Assembly: GCA_964618975.1 (NCBI GenBank) | Contig: CAZUDI010000020.1 | Location: 1 to 61,920 of the forward strand | Length of the DNA: 61,920 bases | DNA from: CAZUDI01 sp964618975 | GTDB taxonomy: Bacteria; Desulfobacterota; Desulfomonilia; UBA1062 | Reading direction: 5' to 3' | Part shown: positions 1 to 9,068 of the stretch, one piece after another | Numbering within the stretch: position 1 is the first letter of the stretch | How the letters are laid out: each line of letters starts with the position of its first letter | Notes under the pieces: model-generated | Seen by the model: only the letters and a program-made list of their open reading frames with translations | Told to the model about the DNA's origin: nothing | The model's database searches: none | Position numbers and translations under genes: made by a program

Positions 1-1
1 A

Positions 2-1123
2 CTCCGAGGCCTGATTCGCCACAATTCAATTCCCTGCACACAGGATCTAAGCCACAGCCACAAGCCCAATACGGCGGTGGCCCAGGCCTGGTACAACCGC
101 GAGTTCGGGATCAAGAAGATCACCACCGAGACCGGCGCCGGGCAGTGGGGCTCGGCCCTGTCCTTCGCCTGCGCCCTGCTGGGGCTTAAGTGCAAAGTCT
201 ATATGGTGCGCATCAGCTTCGACCAGAAGCCCTTCCGCAAGCTCATGATGAACGTGTGGGGCGGGGAGTGCGTGGCCAGCCCCTCGGACCAGACCCAGGC
301 CGGCCGGGACATCCTGGCACGCTATCCGGATACGCCCGGCAGCCTGGGCATCGCCATCAGCGAGGCCATCGAAGAGGCCGTCAGCGACCCGAGCGGCACC
401 ACCCGCTACGCCCTGGGCAGCGTACTCAACCACGTCATGCTGCACCAGACCATCATCGGACTCGAGGCCAAGAAACAGCTCGCCAAGATCGGCGAGGACA
501 AGGTGGACGTGGTCATCGCCTGTGCCGGAGGGGGCAGCAACTTTGCCGGGCTGGCCTTCCCCTTCGTGGCCGACAAGATCGCCGGGGCCGAGATCGAGAT
601 CATCCCGGTGGAGCCCACCTCCTGCCCCACCCTGACGCGCGCGCCCTTCACCTACGACTATGGCGACGTGGCCCGCATGACGCCCCTGCTGCCCATGTAC
701 TCCCTGGGCCACGAGTTCATCTCGCCGCCCATCCATGCCGGGGGCCTGCGCTACCACGGCATGGCGCCCCTGGTGAGCCAGGCCGTGGTGGAGGGGCTGC
801 TGGCACCCCGGGCCGTGGACCAGCTTCACTGCTACGAGAGCGCCCTCTTGTGGGCCCGCACCGAGGGCTATATCCCCGCGCCCGAGACCAGCCACGCCAT
901 CTCGGCTGTGATCGCCGAGGCCCTCAAGGCCAGGGAGGAGGCCAAGGAGAAGGTGATCCTCTTCAACTGGAGCGGGCACGGCCTGATGGACCTCACGGGT
1001 TACGAGAACTATATGAGCGGCCGGCTGGAAAATTATCCGCTGCCGGAGGACGATCTCCAGGCCTCGCTGCGCTCCATCGAGGGCCTGCCGAAGGCGCCTG
1101 AGCGCAAGAGCGGCCGGTGGTAA
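2..1123 (+). CDS. trpB: Tryptophan synthase beta chain, TrpB2 type (5' truncated)
   Basis: PLP enzyme joining indole and serine to make tryptophan, cytoplasmic. The Ser-His-Lys-Pro-Asn motif that carries the PLP lysine is read at about 56-70, with the Lys codon at 62-64. The phosphate-binding CAGGGSNF stretch follows, and the C-terminus (NWSGHGLMDLTGYENY) is of the TrpB2 type. Roughly 100 N-terminal residues of a usual 440-450 residue protein are missing because the window begins inside the gene. The frame is open from base 2, but the first ~50 bases do not encode the expected residues before SHKPN (normally ending ..SPAGSHKPN), so the extreme edge may be misassembled. An internal ATG at 77 is not the true start. 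Whether it serves biosynthesis or indole salvage cannot be told here. Confidence 0.88.
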   Translation, partial: LRGLIRHNSIPCTQDLSHSHKPNTAVAQAWYNREFGIKKITTETGAGQWGSALSFACALLGLKCKVYMVRISFDQKPFRKLMMNVWGGECVASPSDQTQAGRDILARYPDTPGSLGIAISEAIEEAVSDPSGTTRYALGSVLNHVMLHQTIIGLEAKKQLAKIGEDKVDVVIACAGGGSNFAGLAFPFVADKIAGAEIEIIPVEPTSCPTLTRAPFTYDYGDVARMTPLLPMYSLGHEFISPPIHAGGLRYHGMAPLVSQAVVEGLLAPRAVDQLHCYESALLWARTEGYIPAPETSHAISAVIAEALKAREEAKEKVILFNWSGHGLMDLTGYENYMSGRLENYPLPEDDLQASLRSIEGLPKAPERKSGRW

Positions 1124-1131
1124 AGAAGTCC

Positions 1132-1389
1132 ATGGACACCCGCTACGACAGCCATGAAACGCGGTGCCCCCTGCTGGGGCACCCTGTCCCCTTCTGCTAC
1201 TGCCGCGCGCTGAACGAAGGGCTGCCCTGCAGCCGGTTGATTGCCTGCTGGCAGGCCTTCTTCGAAATCGGGGCCTTCATCGAGGACAACTACACCCCCG
1301 AGCAGTGCCGCCGCTTCCTTGAGCCGCCCGGCCCCAAGCTTTCCCAGATCGTGGCGCTGGCCCGCAAGGCCTCCCGCTCGCAGGAATAG
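1132..1389 (+). CDS. Small cysteine-rich protein of unknown function
   Basis: An 85-residue soluble protein directly after trpB. It has Cys residues spaced as RC-P, FCYC, PC and CW in its first half, then a helical, charged C-terminus. The pattern resembles short uncharacterised proteins common in sulfate- and metal-reducing Desulfobacterota; a metal- or cluster-binding role is only a guess. A GTG at 1117 would add five residues and overlap the trpB stop codon; I prefer the ATG at 1132, although neither start has a strong ribosome binding site. It is probably cotranscribed with trpB. No function is assigned. Confidence 0.65.
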   Translation: MDTRYDSHETRCPLLGHPVPFCYCRALNEGLPCSRLIACWQAFFEIGAFIEDNYTPEQCRRFLEPPGPKLSQIVALARKASRSQE

Positions 1390-1549
1390 CCCGTGGGCGG
1401 CCTTCGGCAGGCCGGCATTGTCACTGCCCGGGTCCGGTCTGAGTTACCAGACGGCACAAGGCGCTCTCCAGGTGCTGGGGGGCACACCTTGTCCCTGCCG
1501 AAACCGGCCCCAGGTAGGGGTCGCTGCCACCTTCTCAGAGAGGCGGGCC

Positions 1550-2866
1550 CTAACGCCCGGCCTTGCCTACAAAGGAGATCTTCAGCGGGACACCCTCCAG
1601 GCCGCAGGTCTTCTTGAGGGCGTTGGTCAGGTAGCGCACGTAGGTCTCGGGCAGCGCACGCGGCAGATTCGTCACCACGTGGAAGTGCGGGGGCAATGTG
1701 CCGGTCTGGGAGATGTAATAGAACTTGATGCGTTTGCCCCTGACCACGGGCGGCTGGTGGGCAGAGACCACCTTCGCGAGGGCCTGATTGAGCGGGGAAG
1801 TGGCGATGCGTGTGGTGGCGCGGGTATACAGGTGCCCGATCTGCGGATAAATGCGGCCCACATTCCTGCCGGTCAGGGCCGAGACGCTGACGGTCGCAAG
1901 GTCGGGCATGTAGCGCACGGCATACTTTATGTCTTCCCTCAGACGCGCCCCCTGGCGGGCGTCGATCAGATCGGTCTTGTTGATCACCAGGCAGCAGGGC
2001 CGGCCGCGTTCCGTGATCAGATGCAGCAGCCGGCGGTCCTGTTCGTAGATCCCCTCGGTGGCATCGATGAGCAGCAGGCAGATATGCGCGCGGCCGATGT
2101 TCCTCAGGGAGCGCATGACACTGAGCTGTTCGAGCTCGTCATCAATGCGCGCGCGGCGCCGGATACCCGCCGTGTCCACGAAGACGTAACTCCGATCGTC
2201 GTGCACCACCCGGATGTCCACGTCATCGCGGGTGGTGCCCGCCTCGGGCGAGACGATAGCCCGCTCGTACCCGATGATGCGGTTGAGCAGCAGTGATTTG
2301 CCCACGTTGGGCCGGCCCAGGATACCCACGCGGATGGCCTCATCCTCCCCCTCGGCCGCAGGGGAGACGATCTGCGGCACCTGCCTGAGCGTCAACTCCC
2401 TGAGCTCGGCCACCCCCCGGCGGTTGAGGGCCGAGATCTCCACGAAGTCCGCAATCCCGAGCTCGTAGAGCTGGGCCGAGCGCTGATCGAAGGTAGGGTC
2501 GTCCACCTTGTTGGCGACATAGATGACGTTGGCCTCCCCCTGCCTGAGGACCCGCACCAGTTCGGCGTCATCGGGCGTGATCCCGGCCTGGGCGTCGAGC
2601 ACGCACAGCAGCACGTCCGCATCGCGGATGGCCGTCATGGTCTGGGTGCGCATGGAGGCCCCCAGGGGCCCCTCCGGCAGGGTGTCGAAGCCGCCCGTGT
2701 CGATGAGATCCACGCTGCACTCCTCGCTCAGCTGCCACAGGCCGCAGATGCGGTCGCGGGTGATGCCCCGTTGCGGGCCCACGATGGCGCGCTTCTCGCC
2801 GATCAGCAGGTTGAACAGGGTGGATTTGCCCACGTTCGGTCTTCCAACAATCGCCACCACCGGCAC
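1550..2866 (-). CDS. der: Ribosome-assembly GTPase Der (EngA)
   Basis: Essential double-GTPase that acts in maturation of the 50S ribosomal subunit. It is 438 residues, the usual length. Two G domains follow each other: the first begins with GRPNVGKST near residue 8, the second with GRPNVGKSL near residue 184, each followed by a DTGG/DTAG G3 motif and an NKxD G4 motif (NKVD, NKTD). A KH-like domain forms the C-terminus (KIKFYYISQTGTLPPHF). It lies 30 bp downstream of era on the same strand, so two ribosome-assembly GTPases are probably cotranscribed. The start ATG at 2866 gives the expected MPVVAIVGRPN beginning. Confidence 0.97.
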   Translation of the reverse strand: MPVVAIVGRPNVGKSTLFNLLIGEKRAIVGPQRGITRDRICGLWQLSEECSVDLIDTGGFDTLPEGPLGASMRTQTMTAIRDADVLLCVLDAQAGITPDDAELVRVLRQGEANVIYVANKVDDPTFDQRSAQLYELGIADFVEISALNRRGVAELRELTLRQVPQIVSPAAEGEDEAIRVGILGRPNVGKSLLLNRIIGYERAIVSPEAGTTRDDVDIRVVHDDRSYVFVDTAGIRRRARIDDELEQLSVMRSLRNIGRAHICLLLIDATEGIYEQDRRLLHLITERGRPCCLVINKTDLIDARQGARLREDIKYAVRYMPDLATVSVSALTGRNVGRIYPQIGHLYTRATTRIATSPLNQALAKVVSAHQPPVVRGKRIKFYYISQTGTLPPHFHVVTNLPRALPETYVRYLTNALKKTCGLEGVPLKISFVGKAGR

Positions 2867-2896
2867 GGTCTGCCCCCTCTCCCCTTTTGGTTGTAC

Positions 2897-3778
2897 CTAC
2901 TTGTAACCCAGTTCCCGCATCAGTCTGGGGTTTTTCGTCCAGTCCCGACTCACCCGGACGAAGAGCTCGAGAAAGACCTTTGACCCGAGCAGGCGCTGCA
3001 TGTCAAGCCGGGCCTGACGTCCGATCTCCCGCAGCATCATCCCGCCCCGGCCGATGATGATACCCTTCTGCGAGGGACGTTCCACATGAATCACCGCCGC
3101 AATGCGCACGGGGTCCCCCTCCTCGAAGCGCTCGACCTGCACCGCGCAGGCATAGGGGATCTCCTTGTGGGTCAGCACGAAGACCTTCTCCCGGATCAAT
3201 TCCTGACACAGGAAGCGCACCGACACGTCGGTGTAGATGTCGTCCGGGAAATACTTTGGACCCTCGGGCAGCAGCCCCTTGAGGAAGGCCATCAGTTCGC
3301 TTATCCCCTCGCCGGTCTGGGCCGAAAGGCCCAGACACCCCACGAAGTCGTAGGCACCCGAGAGCTCTTCGATGCGCCTGAAGGCTACGTCGGCGCTCAT
3401 CAGGTCGAGCTTGTTGAGCACCAGCACGGCCCGGGTGCCGCTCTCCCTCAAGGTGGTCGTGATCGGTGAGAGGTGCTCGAGGGTGTCCAGGGGATCGACC
3501 ATCACCAGGACCACGTCCGCATCCCCCACGCCGGCGAGCGCCGTCTGCACGAGGTACTGGTTGAAGCCCTTCTGCGAGGCGTGGATCCCGGGGAGGTCCA
3601 TGAAGATGATCTGGGAGCTCTCATCGTTGTAGATCCCCAGGATACGGTCGCGGGTGGTCTGCGGCTTGTCGGTGGCGATGGATATCTTGGTCTGGAGCAC
3701 GGCATTGAGGAAGGTGGATTTGCCCACATTCGGCCGGCCGGCAATGGCGATAAATCCCGAGGAGAAGCCTGCTGGCAT
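2897..3778 (-). CDS. era: GTPase Era
   Basis: GTPase that binds the 3' end of 16S rRNA and assists 30S assembly. It is 293 residues, the normal length. The G1 motif GRPNVGKST is near residue 14, the Era effector region KPQTTRDRILGI follows, then G3 DLPGI and G4 NKLD. The C-terminal KH domain carries the GxxG loop in IIIGRGGMM. It sits one base downstream of the stop codon of the REC-PAS kinase and 30 bp before der, so it is part of a minus-strand operon that also includes rnc further upstream. rnc-era linkage is common in bacteria. Confidence 0.97.
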   Translation of the reverse strand: MPAGFSSGFIAIAGRPNVGKSTFLNAVLQTKISIATDKPQTTRDRILGIYNDESSQIIFMDLPGIHASQKGFNQYLVQTALAGVGDADVVLVMVDPLDTLEHLSPITTTLRESGTRAVLVLNKLDLMSADVAFRRIEELSGAYDFVGCLGLSAQTGEGISELMAFLKGLLPEGPKYFPDDIYTDVSVRFLCQELIREKVFVLTHKEIPYACAVQVERFEEGDPVRIAAVIHVERPSQKGIIIGRGGMMLREIGRQARLDMQRLLGSKVFLELFVRVSRDWTKNPRLMRELGYK

Positions 3779-3779
3779 C

Positions 3780-6515
3780 CTATTGCAACTCCAGGGGCAG
3801 CTGACGACCCCATTTGGTCTTCACGGGCAGGATCACGGTAAAGGTCGTGCCCTGGCCCTCTTCGCTACGGACCTCGATTCGGCCGCCATGGCGGCTGACA
3901 ATACCGTAGCTCACGGAAAGCCCCAAACCCACGCCCTTGACCTTGGGCTTCTTGGTGTAGAACATGTCGAAGATCTGGGGCAGGTCATCCCCGGCGATAC
4001 CGACGCCCGTATCCTCGAACACCACACTGATCGTGTGCCCCCCGGGATCGCACCTGGTCTCCACGGTCAGGGTGCCGCCGCCCGGCATGGCTTCCACCGC
4101 GTTGGAGATGAGGTTCAAAAACACCTGTTTGATCTGGTCGGGCATGCACTCGGCCCAGGGCTCCTCGCCCTGCCGAAAGGTGACCCTGACCATATTCTCC
4201 TCCAGGTACTTGCGGTTGAACACCAGGATCTCCCGCATAAGCTCGTTGAGATCGGTCTTCTCCACCCGCCCCTCGCTGGGCAGGTAGAAGGTCTTCATGT
4301 TGCGGATCAAATCGGCGATGCGGTCGCTCTCCTTGATGGCCAGGCGTACGAACTGCAGATCGACTTCGCCGCCATTGGCATTGAGCACATGCGTCAGGCA
4401 GCTGCGGATCCCGTAGAGCGGGTTGTTGATCTCGTGGGCAATGCTGGCCGAGAGCCGGCCGGTGGCCGCCAGACGCTCAGACTGGATCAGGGCGGCCTCC
4501 ATCTTCTTCTGCTCCGTGATGTCCTTGATGATCGCCGAGAAACCGAAGACCTGTCCGAGCTCGTCCTTGAGGGCCGTCATGGTCAGCATGACGTCCAGGA
4601 GCTTGCCCGACTTGGTCTGCCGGCGGGTCTTGAGATCCCGCACGAAGCCCTTGCGGAGCACCATATCCATCAGCATCTCCGCCTCGCGCTTCACCTCGTC
4701 CGGCACGAGGATCAGGGCCGACTTCCCGACGATCTCGTCCTCGCGCCACTCGAACATCAGGACGGCGCCACGGTTCCACGAGATGATGGTGCGCTCCCGA
4801 TCGAGCCCGATGATGGCGTCGGCGCTGTAGTGCTCGATATTGGCGAGCAGGTTCAGCTTCTTGCTGTTGGCGATCTCTTTCGTGATGTCCTTGGCCACGC
4901 AGATGAACTCGTCGTGGCCGTCGATGCCGAGCTTCTCCATCATCATGCGGCACAGCCGCTCGCCCTGCGAGGTATCCGCCGTCACGTCGAAGCTCACGGA
5001 ACCCTTTTCCGCCACCGCCAGTTCCTCCTTGAAGCGCTCCCCCTTCTGGCCGCCGGAGAAAAACTCGTAGTAGGGCCGTCCCGTTATCCCGTCCTGGTTC
5101 ATCCCGAACAGGCCCAGGCCGGTCTTGTTCATGTAGCGGATGCTCCCGGCATGGTCCAGGGAGAAGATGATGTCGCGGGAGTCCTCCACCACATGCCGGT
5201 ATCTGAGTTCCGAGTCCTTGAGGGCCCGGATCTTGCGGCCCACGGTATCGGTCAGACGCAGATTGAGGTCATGGATCTTGCGGTTGGCGCGCTTGAGCTC
5301 CTTTTCGGCCTGCTTCCTGGCCGTGATGTCCTCGGCCGCCACGTCGATATCCCTGGGGGTGCCCTGCCCGGAATAGGACATGCAAGCCCGAAATGCCAGC
5401 AGACGCACCTCCCCGCCGCCGGTCAGGACCCGGGCCTCGGCGGCGAAGATACGCTCCTGACGACTGAGGGCCTTCCCGAACTCCTTCAGCAGGTGGTGAT
5501 CACCTTCATGCAGGAGTTTCTTCCAGTCGACCGGCTTACCCAGAAAGTCCCCGGGCTCGTAATCGAGCAGGTAGTGCACCTGGGCGTTGACGTAGCGGCA
5601 CACGAAACGCTCGTCCAGACACAGCAGGATGCAGCCCGCCAGGTCCACGACCCGCTCCAGACGATAGCTCAGGGCCTCTTTTTCGGTCTGCTCCCTTTCC
5701 AGCTGTGCCTTCAGCTCGCGGACATATTCGACACTCTCGCCGTCGTGCTTAGGGGCCGCATCCGCCGGTGTGACGATGCCCAGGACTGCATCCGCCGTCC
5801 CCTGCACGTCCTTGATCAGCCCGACCCACAACTCGACCTTCAGGCGCGAACCGTTTTTGTGGAGCAGCACCAGACCGCTCGAGCGCGGCGCCTGGCCCGC
5901 GAGCACCCGCTCCAGCGCCCGGCGCACGCGCGTCACTGAGCCGCGGTCGACCAGGTCGAGGAGCGAACGCGACTCCAGGTCACCGATGGAATAGCCCATC
6001 AGGCGCTCGAAGCCGGAGTTTACGGCCCAGAGCCGGAGCTCTTCGTCCGCCACGAAGATGGCGTCGGTGGATTTGTCGAAGATCTCCTTGTAGAGGGTAT
6101 CCGAGATATCGATGCGCCGCTGGTACTCCTCCAGCTGCAGGAGCGAGCCTCTCATCTCGAAGGCCTTCTCCACGTTCTGCTTGAGTTCGCTGGGCAGGAA
6201 GGCCCCCTTGCGCAGGTAGCGGAACACGTGCGTGGACTGGGCGCTGTCCATGGGCCAGTCGTCCTCGAAGGCGGTGATCACGATCACCATGAGGTTGGGA
6301 TCGATCTCGCGGTGAACCTTCTCCACAAGGTCCCTGCCGTCCATATCGGGCATCCTCAGATCGGTGATCATGAGCTCGAAGGCCCGCTCCTTCAGGAGGG
6401 TGAGGGCCTCCAGCGGACCCGGCGCGGTCGTGACCTCGTAGTCGTACTTCAGTACCTGATAGAGGTAGTTCCGGAAGACGGCGTCATCCTCGACGATCAG
6501 GATTGTGCGTTCCAT
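3780..6515 (-). CDS. Sensor histidine kinase with N-terminal receiver and several PAS domains
   Basis: A 911-residue cytoplasmic two-component protein with no visible transmembrane segment. In order: receiver domain (residues 1-120, acidic pair ED near 9-10, phosphoacceptor D52 in ITDLRMPD), a coiled linker, about four PAS domains (roughly 140-250, 285-400, 430-545 and 555-665), a HisKA domain with the phospho-accepting His694 in SIAHEINNPL, and a HATPase_c domain with DTGVGIAGDDL and GVGLGLS boxes. A receiver at the N-terminus suggests it is the second stage of a phosphorelay, perhaps receiving phosphate from the kinase encoded just upstream (its stop is 2 bp away). The signal is unknown. 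era follows after one base. Confidence 0.92.
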   Translation of the reverse strand: MERTILIVEDDAVFRNYLYQVLKYDYEVTTAPGPLEALTLLKERAFELMITDLRMPDMDGRDLVEKVHREIDPNLMVIVITAFEDDWPMDSAQSTHVFRYLRKGAFLPSELKQNVEKAFEMRGSLLQLEEYQRRIDISDTLYKEIFDKSTDAIFVADEELRLWAVNSGFERLMGYSIGDLESRSLLDLVDRGSVTRVRRALERVLAGQAPRSSGLVLLHKNGSRLKVELWVGLIKDVQGTADAVLGIVTPADAAPKHDGESVEYVRELKAQLEREQTEKEALSYRLERVVDLAGCILLCLDERFVCRYVNAQVHYLLDYEPGDFLGKPVDWKKLLHEGDHHLLKEFGKALSRQERIFAAEARVLTGGGEVRLLAFRACMSYSGQGTPRDIDVAAEDITARKQAEKELKRANRKIHDLNLRLTDTVGRKIRALKDSELRYRHVVEDSRDIIFSLDHAGSIRYMNKTGLGLFGMNQDGITGRPYYEFFSGGQKGERFKEELAVAEKGSVSFDVTADTSQGERLCRMMMEKLGIDGHDEFICVAKDITKEIANSKKLNLLANIEHYSADAIIGLDRERTIISWNRGAVLMFEWREDEIVGKSALILVPDEVKREAEMLMDMVLRKGFVRDLKTRRQTKSGKLLDVMLTMTALKDELGQVFGFSAIIKDITEQKKMEAALIQSERLAATGRLSASIAHEINNPLYGIRSCLTHVLNANGGEVDLQFVRLAIKESDRIADLIRNMKTFYLPSEGRVEKTDLNELMREILVFNRKYLEENMVRVTFRQGEEPWAECMPDQIKQVFLNLISNAVEAMPGGGTLTVETRCDPGGHTISVVFEDTGVGIAGDDLPQIFDMFYTKKPKVKGVGLGLSVSYGIVSRHGGRIEVRSEEGQGTTFTVILPVKTKWGRQLPLELQ

Positions 6516-6517
6516 GT

Positions 6518-7669
6518 CTAGTCGCTCTCACCCACGGGCACGTGCAGAGAGAAGACCGAACCCTCACCCGGGGCCGAGGAGACCTCGATCCGGCCGCCCA
6601 TGGACTCGACGATGTCGCGCGCCAGCGCCAGCCCCAGTCCCATCCCGGTGCGCGAGGGCCAGTTCGTGTACAGGGGGTCGAAGATCCTGTCCAGCTGTGA
6701 GGCCTCCATGCCGATCCCGTGATCGATGACCCTCATGACGACCATGGCACCCTCCTGGGAGATCTTGAGGCTCACCTCCTGGTTGTGGGAGGAGGCCGAG
6801 ATGGCGTTGATGAGGAGGTTGATGAGCACCTGTTCCAGGGCCTGGGATTTTACGCGGGCGCGCTTCAGGTGCAACTCCCGTTTGAGGCTCACGCCCGCCG
6901 AGGCGGCCTGGGGCCCGACCACCTGAAAGACCCTCTCGGCAAAGCCCTCGAGATCCGTATCCCCTGGGGGTGTCTCCCACTTCCTGGTCATCCCCATGAG
7001 CTGGTTGACAATGGCCAGCACGTTCTCGGAGGCCGTGAGCATGTTGGTGATCATGTCCTGAAAGTCGATGTCCTCGCTTTCTCCGCGGTAGACCTTGATG
7101 CGGCCTCCCTTAAGATCGTCCTGGATGATGCTGGCGAAGCCCTGCAGGGCCCCCAGCGGGCTCTTCATGTTGTGGGCCATGGAGGCCGCCAGGTTGCCCA
7201 CCGCCGACATCTTGGCGTACGAGACCATGCGGCGCTGCTGCTCCAGATCCCCGGTGATATCCCACAGGGTAAGCAGCACCCAGCCGTTGACCGTCACGGG
7301 ACGCACCACCACCCGGTAGGTACCGTGACCGGCTGCCTCCCAGACCAGATCCGCACCTGAGCGCTTCAGGATGGCCTCCCGCACCTGAGAGGGCGCCTCC
7401 CCGGCGACCTTTTCCAGGGCAGCGGTGATAATCTCGCCCGAAGCCCCCAGGTTGGCACGCAGGGTGTGGGCCCTCTCGTTCTCGATGCGCACCCGTCCGT
7501 GTTCGTCGAGCAGGCACAAACCCACACTGGAGGCGTCCATCAGCTCCTTGGTGAGCAGGAGCATGTTCTCCGCATTGAGCTTTTCCTGCGAGGCGCTGGC
7601 CAGGGCCTGCCTCAGGAGCCCCTCCTCCTCGCGCCGGACGTCCTCGATGTAGATGCGTCTGAGGCAGGC
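6518..7669 (-). CDS. Sensor histidine kinase, C-terminal part (5' end disturbed at assembly gap)
   Basis: The stretch encodes a coiled N-terminal segment (RREEEGLLRQALASASQEKL), a PAS-like sensor region (SSVGLCLLDEHGRVRIEN), a HisKA-like domain with the His in SMAHNMKSPLGA, and a HATPase_c domain with an N box (QVLINLLINAI) and G boxes (DHGIGMEASQL, GMGLGLALA). The upstream end cannot be trusted: in the same frame, before about 7,670, the sequence encodes the start of a different protein (6-phosphogluconate dehydrogenase), followed by the run of Ns. I think this kinase is either the C-terminal half of the HDOD protein across the gap or a separate gene with a lost start. Its stop is 2 bp before the next kinase. 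Confidence 0.8.
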   Translation of the reverse strand, partial: ACLRRIYIEDVRREEEGLLRQALASASQEKLNAENMLLLTKELMDASSVGLCLLDEHGRVRIENERAHTLRANLGASGEIITAALEKVAGEAPSQVREAILKRSGADLVWEAAGHGTYRVVVRPVTVNGWVLLTLWDITGDLEQQRRMVSYAKMSAVGNLAASMAHNMKSPLGALQGFASIIQDDLKGGRIKVYRGESEDIDFQDMITNMLTASENVLAIVNQLMGMTRKWETPPGDTDLEGFAERVFQVVGPQAASAGVSLKRELHLKRARVKSQALEQVLINLLINAISASSHNQEVSLKISQEGAMVVMRVIDHGIGMEASQLDRIFDPLYTNWPSRTGMGLGLALARDIVESMGGRIEVSSAPGEGSVFSLHVPVGESD

Positions 7670-7789
7670 GGCGATGGCCTCGGTCACCTCATGGCTGCGG
7701 TTGTTGAGGGCGATCCGGATGCCCTTGCGAGCCAGCCGCCGCGCCATGTTGCCGCCCATCCGACCCAGTCCGACGATACCGAATTCCAT
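7670..7789 (-). pseudogene. N-terminal fragment of 6-phosphogluconate dehydrogenase, fused in frame to a kinase
   Basis: Starting from an ATG at 7,789 with a GGAG ribosome binding site 6 bases upstream, about 40 residues read as the Rossmann beginning of decarboxylating 6-phosphogluconate dehydrogenase: FGIVGLGRMGGNMARRL, then an NRS..VTEAIA segment. After about 7,670 the frame runs straight into histidine-kinase sequence. No other part of this enzyme is in the window. Its position within 10 bp of the N gap points to a chimeric contig end; a real gene fusion is less likely. Confidence 0.6.
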
Positions 7790-7799
7790 GCTTGACTCC

Positions 7800-7809
7800 N
7801 NNNNNNNNN
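7800..7809. other. Assembly gap of 10 Ns
   Basis: Ten consecutive undetermined bases break the HDOD/kinase locus. The run length is a typical scaffolding placeholder, so the true missing length is unknown and reading frames on either side need not match. The HDOD gene runs into it from the right and a kinase-containing frame from the left. Confidence 0.99.
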
Positions 7810-9068
7810 GCGTGGTCCTCGGCCAGCTCGCTGTCGAGCACGTCCAGGTAGACAAAGGTGCCACCCGCAAAACGCGTGCCGGAGGGGTAGTCCCCCGAGA
7901 CGAGCATGCCCTTGATCTCGCTGTCGCTGGCGCGCATGAAACGCGGAGCTGCGTCCTGCCTGGCCTCGCAGACGAGATTGAGCTCGCCGGCCTTGAGCCC
8001 GCCCAGGAAGGCGCGCGCCAGTCCCTCCCCGATCAGCAGGGTCGCGGAGCGCTCCAGGGCCTCGGAGATGCGCGTGGCGGCGTTGAGCTCCCCCAGGAGA
8101 CGAACCAGGATGGTGGAGCGTCGCTGGGAGGTCTCCAGGCTCTGCGTGCGCTGCTTGAGGGTCATGAAGGTGTCGAAGAGCCGTATACTGGCACGGTTCA
8201 CCAGACGGAAGAGCCCTTCGCCCCCCTTCCCGATACCGATGTCGTCGCAGATGGAATCGATCTCCAGGGGCACCGAGAGCATGAGCGTGTCCAGCCGGTC
8301 GGGCCGCAGGGCGAACTGTTTGAGAAGCGCGTTGGTCACGCGCTGGGGGAAATGGTTGCCGGACGAGCCGATGCAGGACATGTGCGTGAGGATGTTGGCC
8401 ACATGCACGACGCCGGCGATGCGCAGCTGCTCCTCGTCGAGGATCATGAGCGGCGCGTGGTGGCACCACACGCACTCGGCGTACAGCCGCGGCAGCTTCC
8501 AGTGCGCCAGCACGTCGCGTCCGGTCTCGGCATGCGTGCTGCCCAGGCGCTCCTTCTCGATCTCGATCAGGGCGCGGGTGCCCTCCCGGGCCGCCTCGAG
8601 CACCTCGCCGTAGAGCGCGGGCTGGGACTGGTCGAGTACGAGCTTGCCGATGTCGTGCAGCAGCCCCGCACAGAAGGCCTTGGAGGCCAGCGCCTCGTCG
8701 AGGGTCTCCATTATGGCGCGCGCATAGAAGGCGCAGGCGATGGAATGCCGCCAGAAGTCCTTGTAATCGAGCTTGGATCCGGGTACGGGGGGGAACATGT
8801 CGAGCACGCACAGCCCCAGCGACATGGTCTTGACCCCCTCGATGCCCATGACCACCACCGCGTCGCGAACGGTGTAGACCGTGCGCGAGCGCTTGTAATA
8901 GCTCGAATTGGCGAGCGAAAGAATCCGCGCCGTGAGGGACTGGTCCTTCTCGATCACCCCCGAAAGCTTGACCAGGGAAATGTCATCGTCCAGGGCCATA
9001 CGCAGGACACGGTTGGCGAGTTCGGGAAGAACCGGCATGGAGTCAAGTCTGAACACATTCGAACTCAT
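7810..9068 (-). CDS. HDOD-domain signalling protein (3' end lost in assembly gap)
   Basis: About 420 residues are present before the gap. The N-terminal ~200 residues form an HDOD domain (LPELANRVLRMALDDDISL, LANSSYYKR, AFCAGLLHDIGKLVLDQ). The HD-type HDIGK motif is retained, as in the C-terminal helix of HDOD proteins. A helical linker (FDTFMTLKQRTQSLETSQRR) leads into a GAF-like region (NAATRISEALERSATLLIGEG). In Desulfobacterota such HDOD-GAF proteins often continue into a histidine kinase, which is what lies across the gap. The start ATG overlaps the stop of the radical SAM gene as ATGA, indicating translational coupling. Confidence 0.85.

Noticed and set aside
1241..2296. A plus-strand open frame antisense to der
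   Set aside because: It overlaps the conserved Der GTPase and has no domain.
3654..5939. A 761-codon open frame on plus, antisense to the REC-PAS kinase
   Set aside because: It is the complement of a clear kinase gene; its translation lacks any domain and is rich in His, Gln and Leu as expected of a GC-rich antisense frame.
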